Shown here: positions 47,993 through 58,874 of the stretch, piece after piece
Layout of the letters: the number at the start of each line of letters is the position of its first letter
How positions within the stretch are numbered: position 1 is the stretch's first letter
DNA from: Megachile rotundata
Taxonomy: Eukaryota > Arthropoda > Insecta > Hymenoptera > Megachilidae
Direction: 5' to 3'
Assembly (NCBI RefSeq): GCF_050947335.1
Contig: NC_134989.1
Coordinates: 11,587,501 to 11,651,500, forward strand
Length of the DNA stretch: 64,000 nucleotides
The notes under the pieces: generated by a model
The model's input: only the letters and a program-made list of their open reading frames with translations
Databases searched by the model: none
Told to the model about the DNA's origin: nothing
Made by a program: the position numbers and the translations under genes

Positions 47993-50166
47993 ATGTTGTT
48001 CCCATGTTTGGCGTTAATTGCAGTTCTATATCCATCCATGGTTCCCCAGGTATCCGCAGAAGGTTAGTAAAAGAAATTTTTTCCAACTGTAATATCTATG
48101 TAATACCGAACAAAAACAAATTGAAAAATGTTCAACTTATTCGTTTATTGTCAATTGAATGACTAGTATAAAGTAAATGTGTTCGATGAAGTATACTAAG
48201 AATCACGAAATTCATAGTAACAAGATAATCAGTACTTTCAGAAAATACCTTCCTATATTTTTTCATATTTCATTAATTTTTTGGTGAAACAAGTATAATT
48301 AGTTCATGCTATAAATAACAAAAGGAGGCAATATGACTAATTCATGGCTTTCATTAAATTCATAAACCGTTCATAAAATATTTGTTAATATTAGAGTTAA
48401 ATGAATACGTTAAATGAATATTAGAGTTAAATGAATACTAGAGTTAAAAATACTGCTTTTCAGGTGAACCATGTACACGAAACAATGTACAAGGCTTCTG
48501 CATTAACGTACGGTCCTGTCCGTTTTTAATAAATATACTACAAACTCAAGGCATGACAGCCAGTGAATACTTGACGAACACTGTTTGCTATTACGCCGGC
48601 AAAGATCCAATTGTTTGTTGCCCTCAGAACAACTCAACAGATAGTAAGGAAATAAGGGACAGTCCGTATGGGCCATTGGAACCACCGGTTTGTGGCTTCA
48701 GCAGTCTCGCATCAGTTGTTGGTGGTGTGCCATCTGCACCTCGTATGTAGTTCATATCTCACTTTTCTTATGTTTATTGATTAATTTATTTGTGGGTAGA
48801 TCAACAATGTAACAGTGTAAATTTAATTGGGGAATAAATTTCGAAAATCCCACATTGTTACATCCTCAAAATCCAACGTCCCCTGATTTCTGTATCTCCA
48901 AATTTCTACGTTGCCAAATTGTTACATCTCCAAATATCTACATTTCCAAATTTCTACATCCCCAAATTCCTACACCCCCAATTGTCAAGTCCCCAAATCT
49001 CTTGAAACTTGACCCTCCCCAATTTTAATTTTAGTAAATAAAATATGTACTGTACATTAACAGTGTTTACAATATTTCAGTTGTATGGCCTTGGCTAGCA
49101 GCCTTAGGCTACGAGAATAAAAGCAATCCATCGCAACCAAAATGGCTGTGCGGAGGTTCCTTGATATCCTCCAGACACATTTTGACTGCCGCGCACTGTA
49201 TTCGCAAGGATTTACGCACCGTCCGCATTGGGGACATAGATTTATACAGCGATGAAGACGGTGTTATACCTGTTCAATTGGGAATTGACAACGTAACAGT
49301 TCATCCTCACTATAGCAAGTATCCGCCCGTTAATGATGTAGCTGTTATCAGGTTGAACGACGATGTGGAATTTTCCGGTAAGTATCAATGCTATACATAT
49401 CCATTCTTCCTCGAAATAAAAATTTCAAGTGTACATTGAAATTCTGTTCGAAATGAACGAATAGAAGTTTCGTTAAGAATGAAAATATCTGAATCGTTTT
49501 TGTCTTTTTACTTTCAGATTTCGTCCGCCCGATTTGTCTCCCAGTAGGGCCTTCCCTTCGGAACAATAGTTTCGTACGAACCTTTCCGTTCATTGCTGGA
49601 TGGGGATCACTTGCACCAAGTAAATAAAATTGTTCGCTATTTTCAAATGTAAATTTTATTTGAATATTCTTTCATTTGTTTTGTTCTGCAGAGGGTGCTA
49701 CTAGCGCGGTTCTTATGCAGGCGCAGGTACCAGTAGTTACTAATGCGGCTTGTAAAGATGCATATTCCCGAAGAAATGCCTCTGTCATCGATGATCGAGT
49801 ATTGTGTGCTGGATATGCTCGTGGTGGAAAGGATGCGTGCCAGGTAAAGTCACAAAATTCATAAAACCTTCATATTCGCAAACCTCCTCGCAGCCATTAA
49901 TTTCCATTTTAGCGAATGCAAACTTTGTCATGCGACATTTAAAAATTCGATAACATCACTTCATAAAAAAATAATTCGGTTAGAACGTTTAATTCTTCTT
50001 AATTTTGTAGGGTGACAGCGGAGGACCTTTGATGTTGTCGCAACTCGAGCATTACTTCCAAATTGGAGTGGTTTCGTACGGTCATGAATGCGCTCTGCCT
50101 GGATATCCTGGTGTTTATACTAGAGTCACCAATTTCCTGGATTTCATTATCTCTGCGATGCAGTAA
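47993..50166 (+). CDS. CLIP-domain serine protease B, activation site lost
   Basis: Six exons (47993-48062, 48464-48742, 49081-49377, 49518-49619, 49692-49843, 50011-50166) give 351 codons. The signal peptide, six-Cys CLIP domain, catalytic His/Asp/Ser and specificity Asp (GGKDACQGDS) are all present and the frame is intact. The activation segment differs: CGFSSLAS|VVGG has Ser where A and D have Arg, and two residues are missing. The exon junction changes the conserved PG-AWPW to PRLVWPW-like coding. Ordinary trypsin-like activation at this position should fail. It may be activated by another protease, act without cleavage, or be an early-stage non-functional copy. Regulation probably matches its paralogues, given the shared promoter. 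Confidence 0.92.
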
Positions 50167-50693
50167 TCGAAAAGTATTCAAGAAGCTTAAGGTTCCACTC
50201 ACTCTGGATAAAAATCTTGGACTGTAAATAATCTCTGTAAATGCCGTTAGTTCCACCTCCATTAGAGTCTTTTGTTAAACGAACGATTTTGCACTGAAAG
50301 TGCTTCTGAAACACGAACGACTTTGTTAAATAATCTTGATTAATCTTAATTAATCGCTCTGCATCTTCTGCGACGAACATATTTTGTGCAATTACGCAGT
50401 CTGGTTCCATTGAATCGAATTTATGATTTACATTTTATAACACTGGAAGAATGTTATCGAACCTTGTTTTTTGTGCATTGAAATATTGAGGAAAAGTTGA
50501 ATAAAGAAGATCTTTCCTCGACCATGATGTAACGCCACGAAAATGCCGCCTGAATGTCGATTCATGAATACTAATTTGATGTTCGAACAAAACTTGTCTT
50601 GCTCAAAATAATTTCCATTTTGCATGTGTCTTTGGTGACACACACAAATGTTTGTCTCAAACATGACACAGCTTCCATCCAGAATCCAATATA

Positions 50694-51430
50694 CAGGGTG
50701 TTACCTGTAACGCTACTCACGATTTTTCTCCCACTTGCAACCACCTTACGAAAAAATGTTTAGGACAATATTAACAGGGTATGAAGTGCACAATAGATAT
50801 TAGTAAAGCAAATTTTCAAAACAGTTTGTTCTCTTGGCAAAGTCAAGGTCACCTTGGGTTTTTTAAATAGGAACATACATTTTTTTTTATTCATAGCTTT
50901 AGAGGACATCGAGACGAATTCAAAACATATATTACATGATATTTTTACTAACATATTACTCGATTTACAGAAGTGGAAATGTGAAGTAAAAGACCGGAAT
51001 ATTACGCGATGGAAGACGGCATACATTTTGAACATGTAATTAAAGTGTATTTTTCTTACATTCTAGTCGCGTGTTTACATTCAGTAATCTCCTTGGAACC
51101 AAATAATGGTTACACTACCAAAGTCAAAAGCTAACTACTTAACATCTCCACTTCTGTAAATCGAGTAATATGTTAATAAAAATACCATGTAATATATGTT
51201 TCGAATTCGTCTCGATGTCCTCTAAAGCTATGAATAAAAAAAAATTTATGTTCCTATTTAAAAAACCCAAGGTGACCTTGACTTTGCCAAGAGAACAAAC
51301 TGTTTTGAAAATTTGCTTTACTAATATCTATTGTGCACTTTACACCCTGGAAATATTGTCCTAAACATTTTTTCGTAAGGTGGCTGCAAGTGGGAGAAAA
51401 ATCGTGAGTAGCATTACAGGTAACACCCTG
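50694..51430. mobile_element. 737-bp foldback (MITE-like) element, TA target, Tc1/mariner-type
   Basis: The ends CAGGGTGTTACCTGTAACGC and its complement enclose arms of about 290 bp (50694-50985 and 51142-51430) around a 155-bp centre. TA is duplicated at 50692-50693 and 51431-51432. The arms match nearly perfectly, apart from short indels, so the insertion is young. The two arms read the same peptide-like frame in opposite directions (50760-51035 minus, 51170-51364 plus), which reflects symmetry, not a gene. The same flank in the other protease units (about 47270 and 55132) reads CCAATATAGATCT without the element. Confidence 0.92.
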
Positions 51431-51660
51431 TAGATCTAAACTTGTTATGTCTTTTCAAGTGATTCACTTATACGAATACCTTTAAACGTTGTCATTGTAG
51501 CTCAGAAATAAAATTATTTATTTATTCGAATGAATGGTTCCCGAAATTGTTTAACCCTTCTAAATAGTGGGCACCGTGATGAGAAATCCTCAATCGGACG
51601 CGAGTCGTGCCAGAAGCAGGTTCGCGTGAATTGTCGTGAACTTAGTGGCCCACAGAAATT

Positions 51661-51740
51661 TACTATTTATTGAATAGTCACGTATATAAAAATTTATTGA
51701 ATAATCAGGTATAATTCAGTTAAGCTCATTCAGAAGCTCG
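51661..51740 (+). promoter_or_regulatory. Core promoter of protease C
   Basis: TATATAAA at 51683-51690 and TTCAGTT with its A at 51718. The upstream dyad is broken on its left side (TACTATTT in place of GACTATTT). Otherwise the block is conserved with copies A, B and D. Confidence 0.6.
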
Positions 51741-52152
51741 ATGTTTAACGAAAAGGTCACACCGTGTAGAGTAGTACGCGAAGATTACTACGAAAAATTA
51801 TAGACGAGATACCAATAATTACAGTGTTCTACTTTGTAATTTTTATAGTCATTACCTGTTTTGTGATTAATTATTCTAAAGTGCATTATCTGTGAAATTT
51901 GTGAGATTTGGTGTATGAACAGAGCTTCATGTATATTAAATTATTTTATAATTATTGAATAATATTCTATGTGACACGTGAATTAAATTCACTTCAAATA
52001 CGACAATGTGATGTTTTCATATAGTCATAATCCTATAAATTATACCAGTGCAATTTGTATTCTTTTTTAAATATTTGTAAAACTTGATACTCGTATATTT
52101 TTATGCGATACTGAACCTTTTCTTTCTTTTCAGAAACCCAGCGACAGGAAAG

Positions 52153-54604
52153 ATGTTGTTCCCATGTTTGGCGTTAATTGCAGTTCTGTATCCATCCATG
52201 GTGCCCCAGGTATCCGCAGAAGGTTTGTAAAAGTTAATTTTTTTCCAACTGTAATGTCTATGTATTACCGAACAAAAACAAATTGAAAAATGTTCAACCT
52301 ATTCGTTTAAATATTGTCAATTGAAAGATTAGTATAAAGTAAACGTGTTCGATGAAGTATACTAAGGGCCCCGAAATTCATAGTAACAAGATAATCAGTA
52401 CTTTCAGAAAATACCGTCCTATATTCTTTCATTAATTTTCTTTGAAACAAGTATAATTAGTTCACTTTATAAATAATAACAAAAGAAAGCAATATGACCA
52501 ATTCACTTCAACTTTCATTAAATTCATAAACCATTCACAAAATATTTGTGAATATTGGAGTTAAATGAATACACTAAATGAATACTAGAGTTAAAAATAC
52601 TGCTTTTCAGGTGAATCATGCATACGAAACAACCTACAAGGCGTCTGCATTAACATATTGTCCTGTCCGTATTTATTATATGTACAAAAAACTCAGCCAG
52701 AAGCTAGCGAATACTTGACGAACGCGACTTGCTATGACGCCGACAAGAATTCAATTGTGTGTTGCCCTCAGGACGACTCAAAAGATATTAAGGAAATAAG
52801 GGACAGTCCGTATGGGCTATTGCAACCACCGAATTGTGGCTTCAGCAATGCCTCACATTATGTGTTCGATGTGCGTGTTAGCGGTGCTGCTGTGCCAGCT
52901 GAACCTGGTATGTAGATTATATCTCGCTTTCTTTTATGTTTTTTGATTAATTTGTCTGTGGGTAGAATCAACAACGTAACAGTGTAAATTTAATTGGGGA
53001 ATAAATTTCGACAATTCCACATTGCTGCATCCCCAAATTCCAACGTCCCTAATTTTCTATATCTCAAAATTTCTACGTTGCCAAATTGTTACCTCCCCAA
53101 ATTCCCATATCCCCAAGTTTCTACATCCCTAAATTTCCAAGTCCCCATATTTCCACATTCCCAAATTCCCATATCACCAAATTCCCACATCCTCAAATTC
53201 TCACATCCCCAAATTCCCTAATTCCCAAATTCTCACATCCCAAATTCTCACATCTCCAAATTCCCACATCCCCAAATTCCCACATCACCAAATTTCCACA
53301 TCCCCAAATTTCCAAATTCCCAAATTCCCACATTCCCAAATTCCCACATCCCCAAATTCTCACACCCCAAATTCTCACATCTCCAAATTCCCACATTCCC
53401 AATTGTTAAATTTCCAAATCTCTTAAAACTCCCCTTGAGTCTCCCCAATTTTAATTTCAGCACCTAAATTATCTAATGTACATTAGCAATGTTTACAATA
53501 TTTCAGGTGCATGGCCCTGGCTAGCAGCCTTAGGCTACGAGAATAAAAGCAATCCATCTCAACCAAAATGGCTGTGCGGAGGATCCTTGATATCCTCCAG
53601 ACACATTTTGACTGCCGCCCACTGTATTACCGATGGTTTGTACACCGTCCGCATTGGGGACCTAGATTTATTCAGCGATGACGACGGTGTTCAACCTGTT
53701 CAATTGGGAATTGACAAAGTAACAATTCATCCCCAATATGGCACCTCGTCGACCGCCAACGATATAGCTGTTATCTGGTTGAACGACAATGTGGAATTTT
53801 CCGGTAAGTATCAATGCTATAAATATCCATTCTTCCTCGAAATACAAATTTCAAGTGTTCATTGAAATTCTGTTCGAAATTAACGAATAGAAGTTTCGTT
53901 AAGAATGAAAATATATGAATCGTTTTTGTCTTTTTACTTTCAGAGCACATCCGTCCGATTTGTCTCCCAGTAAGGCCTTCCCTTCGGAACAATGATTTCG
54001 TAAAATCCTATCTGTTCATTGCTGGATGGGGATCAGTTAAAGCAAGTAAATAAATTCGTTCGCTATTTTCCAATGTAAATATTATTTGAATATTCTTTCA
54101 TTTGACTTTCTCGCCAGGCAGCAGTGTTATTAGCCCAGTTCTTAAGGAGGTGCTGGTACCGGTAGTTAGTAATGCAGCTTGCAATGATGCATATTCCCGA
54201 AGAAATGCCTCTGTCATCGATGATCGAGTATTGTGTGCTGGATATGCTGGTGGTGGAAAGGATGCTTGCCGGGTAAAGTCACGAAATTTATCACACCTTC
54301 TTCAAATTTGCAGACATTTCCTCAGTCATTACTTTCCACTTTAGCAAATGCAAACTTAGTCATGCAACGTTTAAAAATTCGATAAAATCACTTCATAAAA
54401 AAATAATTCGGTGAAATGTAGAAGGATTAATTTTTCATAATTTTGTAGGGTGACAGCGGAGGACCTTTGATGTTGCCGCAGCGCCGGTACTTCTTCCAAA
54501 TTGGAGTAGTTTCGTTCGGTTTAGGATGCGGCCTGCCTGGATATCCTGGTGTTTATACTAGAGTGACGGAATTCCTGGATTTCATTATCTCTGCGATGGA
54601 GTAA
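52153..54604 (+). CDS. CLIP-domain serine protease C, divergent activation segment
   Basis: Six exons (52153-52222, 52611-52907, 53507-53803, 53944-54045, 54118-54272, 54449-54604) give 358 codons. The CLIP Cys are conserved (ESC, GVC, LSC, ATC, VCC), as are the catalytic His in LTAAHC, Asp in NDIAVI and Ser in CRGDSGGP. The linker is longer (CGFSNASHYVFDVR) and the expected VVGG after Arg is VSGA. The new N-terminus of a cleaved trypsin-fold enzyme must insert beside the catalytic pocket, normally as I/V-V-G-G, so this change may weaken activity. Other substitutions are WLND for RLND and SYLFIAGWGS for PFIAGWGS. Intron 2 holds the same C-rich array as in copy A. Confidence 0.92.
53010..53455. 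repeat. C-rich minisatellite in intron 2 of protease C
   Basis: The same CCCCAAATTCCCACATC family and flanks as in intron 2 of A, slightly different in copy number. Shared presence in A and C, against B and D, suggests a closer relationship or gene conversion between A and C. Confidence 0.85.
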
Positions 54605-55360
54605 TTGAAAAATAGTCAAGAAGCTTAATGTCGCTCTCACTCCGGTTAAAAACCTTGGACTGTAAATAATCTCTGCAAATGCTCTTAGTTGCACATCGAT
54701 TAACGTCTTCTGTTAAACGAACGATTTTGCACTGAAAGTGTTTCTGAAACGCGAAGGAGTTTGTTAAATAATCTTGATTAATCTTAATTAATCGCTCTGC
54801 ATCTTCTGCGACGAACATATTTTGTGCAATTACGCAGTTTGGTTCCATTGAATCGAATTTATGATTTACATTTTAGAACACTGGAAGAATGTTATCGAAC
54901 CTTGTTTTTTGTGCATTGAAATATTGAGGAAAAGTTGAATAAAGAAGATCTTTTCTCGACCATGATGTAACGCCACGAAAATGCCGCATAAATGTCGATT
55001 TATGAATACTAATGTGAAGTTTGAACAAAAACTTGTTCTGTTCAAAATAATTTCCATTTTGCATGTATCTTTGGTGACACAAACAAATGCTTATCTCAAA
55101 CTTGACACAGCTTCTATCCAGAATCCAATATAGATCTATACTTTTTATGTCTTTCAATGTGATTTACTTATACGAATTCCTTTGAACGTTGTCATTGTAG
55201 CTCCAAAATAAAATGATTTATTTATTCTAATGAATGGTTCCCGAAATTGTTTAACCCTTTTAAATAGCGGCCATCGTGATGAGAAATCCTCAATCGGACG
55301 CGAGTCGTGCCAGAAGAAGGTTCGTTGTGAGTTGTCGTGAACTTAGTGTCTCACAGAAAT

Positions 55361-55440
55361 CGACTATTTATTGAATAGTCACGTGTATAAAAATTTATTG
55401 AATAATCAGGTATAATTCAGTTAAGCTCATTCAGAAGCTC
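55361..55440 (+). promoter_or_regulatory. Core promoter of protease D
   Basis: TATAAAAA from 55386, an initiator TTCAGTT with its A at 55419 (33 bp apart), and the intact dyad GACTATTTATTGAATAGTC just upstream. Confidence 0.6.
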
Positions 55441-55853
55441 GAAGTTTAACGAAAAGGTCACTCCGTGTAGAGTAGTACGCGAAGAGTACTAAAAAAAATT
55501 ATAGACGAGATACCAATAATTACAGTCTTTTACTTTGTAATTTTTATAGTCATTACCTGTTTTGTGATAAATTATTCTAAAGTGAATTATCTGCGAAATT
55601 TGTGAGATTTGGTGTATGAACAGAGCTTCATGTATTTTAAATTATTTTATACTTATTGAATAATATTCCATGTGACACGTAAATTAAATTCACTTCAAAT
55701 ACGACAATGTGATGTTTTCATATAGTTATAATCCTATGAATTATATCACTGCAATTTGTATTTTTTTTAAAATATTTGTAGAAATTGATATTCGTATGTT
55801 TTGATGCGATACTGAACCTTCTCTTTCTTTTCAGAAACCCAGCGATAGGAAAT

Positions 55854-58063
55854 ATGTTGTTCCCATGTTTGGTGTTAATTGCAGTTCTGTATCCATCAAT
55901 GGTTCCCCAAGTATCCGCAGAAGGTTTGTAAAAGAAATTTTTTTCCAACTGTAATATCTATGTAATACCGAACAAAAACAAATTGAAAAATGTTCAACTT
56001 ATTCGTTTAAATATTGTCAATTGAATGACTAGTTTAAAGTAAACGTGTTCGATGAAGTATACTAAGAGCCACGAAATTCACAGTAACAAGATAATCAGTA
56101 CTTTCAGAAAATACTTTCCTATATTCTTTTACACTTCATTAATTTTTTGGTGAAACAAGTATAATTAGTTCATGCTATAAATAACAAAAGGAGGCAATAT
56201 GACTAATTCACGGCTTTCATTAAATTCATAAACTATTCACAAAATATTTGTGAATATTAGACTTAAATGAATACGCTAAATGAATAGTAGAGTTAAATGA
56301 ATACTGGAGTTAAAAATACTGCTTTTTAGGTGAACCATGTACACGAAACAAACTTCAAGGCGTCTGCATTAACATACGGTCCTGTCCGTATTTAATATAT
56401 GTACTAGAAACTTATGGCACGGCAGCCAAAGAATACTTGACGAACGCTGTTTGCTATAACACCGGCAAGGATCCAATTGTTTGTTGCCCTCAAAACAACT
56501 CAAGCGATAGTAAGGAAATAAGGGACAGTCCGTATGGGCCATTGCAACCACCGGATTGTGGTTTCAGCAGTGTCGCGCATCACAGAGTTGTTGGTGGTGT
56601 GCCTGCTGAGCCTGGTACGTAGGTCATATCCTGACTTTTATGTTTTTTAATTCATTTATCTGTGGGTGTATCAACATTGTAAATTCAATTGGGGAATAAA
56701 TTTCGGCAATCTCACATTGTTACATCCCCAAATTCCAACGTCCTCAAACTTCTGTACCTCCAAACTTCTACGTTGCCAAATTGTAACATCCCTGAATTCC
56801 CACATCCTCCATCTTCTATATCCCCAAATTGCTACGTCGCCATATTTCCACATTCCTAAATTTCTAAATCCCCAAATTCCTACACCCCCAATTGTCAAAT
56901 CCCCAAATCTTTTAAAACTTGACCCTCCCTATTTTAATTTCAACAATTAAATTATGTACTGTATATTAACAGTGTTTACAATATTTCAGGTGCATGGCCT
57001 TGGATAGCAGCTTTGGGCTACGAGAATAAAAGCATTTCATCGCAAACAATATGGATGTGCGGAGGATCCTTGATATCCTCCAGACACGTTTTGACTGCCG
57101 CTCACTGTATTACCGATGATTTGTACACCGTCCGCATTGGGGACCTAGATTTATTCAGCGATAACGACGGTGTTCAACCTGTTCAATTGGGAATTGACAA
57201 AGTAACAGTTCATACGGCTAACGATATAGCTGTTATCAGGTTGAGCGATGATGTGCAATTTTCCGGTAAGTGTCAATGCTATAAATATCCATTCTTCCTC
57301 GAAATAACAATTTCAGGTGTTCATTGAAATTCTATTCGAAATTAACGAATAGAAGTTTCGTTAAGAATGAAAATATCTGGATCGTTTTTGTCTTTTTACT
57401 TTCAGATTACGTTCGCCCGATTTGTCTCCCAGTAGGGCCTTCCCTTCAGAATAATGATTTCGTACGAGCCTTTCCATTCGTTGCTGGATGGGGATCACTT
57501 GAATCAGGTAAATAAATTCTTTCCCTATTTTTCAATGTAAATTTTATTTAAACATTCTTTCATTTGACTTGCTCGCCAGGGAGCCGTATTATTAGCCCGA
57601 TTCTTATGGAGGCACAGGTACCGGTAGTTAATAATGCGGCTTGTAATAATGCATATTCTCGATTCCAAGCCGCTGTCATCGACGATCGAGTATTGTGTGC
57701 TGGATATGCTCGTGGTGGAAAGGATGCTTGCCAGGTAAAGTCACAAAATTCATGAAACTTTCAAATTCGCAAACTTCTACGCAGCCATTAATTTCCATTT
57801 TAGCGAATGCAAACTTTGTCATGCAGCGCTTAAAAATTCGATAAATACACTTCATAAAAAAATAATTCGGTGAAATGCAGAAGGTTTAATTCTTCATAAT
57901 TTTGTAGGGTGACAGCGGAGGACCTTTGATGTTGCCGCAGCGCCAGCATTTTTTCCAAATTGGAGTGGTTTCGTACGGTCATGGGTGCGGTCTGCCTGGT
58001 TCTCCTGGTGTTTATATTAGAGTCACCAAATTCCTGGATTTCATTATCTCTGCGATGCAGTAA
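55854..58063 (+). CDS. CLIP-domain serine protease D
   Basis: Six exons (55854-55923, 56330-56614, 56990-57265, 57406-57507, 57580-57734, 57908-58063) give 347 codons. The activation site AHHR|VVGG, the triad and the specificity Asp are intact, so it should be an active trypsin-like zymogen. In exon 3 an in-frame 21-bp deletion removes seven residues just before the catalytic Asp loop (VTVH-TANDIAV, where A has VTVHPQY and a longer stretch). This shortens a surface loop beside the active site. Copy D also differs at the C-terminal domain (GCGLPGSPGVYIRV). It ends the cluster. Downstream, only about 30 bp of the duplicated 3' flank survive. Confidence 0.93.
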
Positions 58064-58874
58064 TCGAAAAGTATTCAAGAAGCTTAAGGTTTCACCCACT
58101 CTGAATAAAAATCTTAGACTATAAATAATGTTTGTAAATGCTGTTAGTTCCACCTCCATTAGAGTCTTTTGTTAAACGAACGCTTTTGCACTGAAAGTGT
58201 TTGTGAAACGCGAAGGACTTTGTTAATCAATCTTGATTAAAATATAATTTAAACTATTTTTCAGATTTATTTATAATTTCGTGCCGTATGGAGAGATCGT
58301 TTTTTTATTGTTAATTTATTTTCTGCATTTTTTATAATTCATTGCAATAAATGTGATTTACGTATGGAATAGAAAGTCATAAATGACATTAATTAATTTT
58401 TGTATTTCCAAATTTTCAATGTACTAATCATCAAATATTCAGATTTCCAAATTTCTTTCCCGTTTTAAAATCCACTAATGATTTTATTTATGCATCGTTC
58501 TGTTAGTTATTTATGGGATTACGATTAAGACAGAATTGAATTTCGCGCCAGTGCGGCGTCATTTTGAACGTTCGAATACTCTTTAGCGCTAACTTTCTTC
58601 CTACTTAATTTTCTTCCTTATTTCCTTATTTGTTGCGCAATGAGAAGTTTCAAGTACTGTTTTCAACATTAGTATATCGATTTTAAAAGCAACAAATTTG
58701 ATTTCATATTACGCTACATTTTCTAACGCTGCGTAAAAGACCAATACAATGAATCAGCACGAATGAAACACACACATTTATTAGTTGTACCGAGACTGAT
58801 AACAGATTATCATGAATTTATTTCTTCGCGCGTAACGGGAAATTTAGTACGCGTTTGTGACGCTAGATGACAGG
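58064..58874. other. Intergenic between protease D and pyrophosphatase
   Basis: Begins with remains of the shared protease 3' flank (to about 58295). Later sequence includes TTTCGCGCC (about 58541), which resembles an E2F site, and a less AT-rich stretch from 58820 that should hold the pyrophosphatase promoter. No gene seen. Confidence 0.5.

Noticed and set aside
50760..51364. Mirrored frames in the foldback element as a gene
   Set aside because: Both arms encode the same frame because they are inverted copies; no transposase motif.
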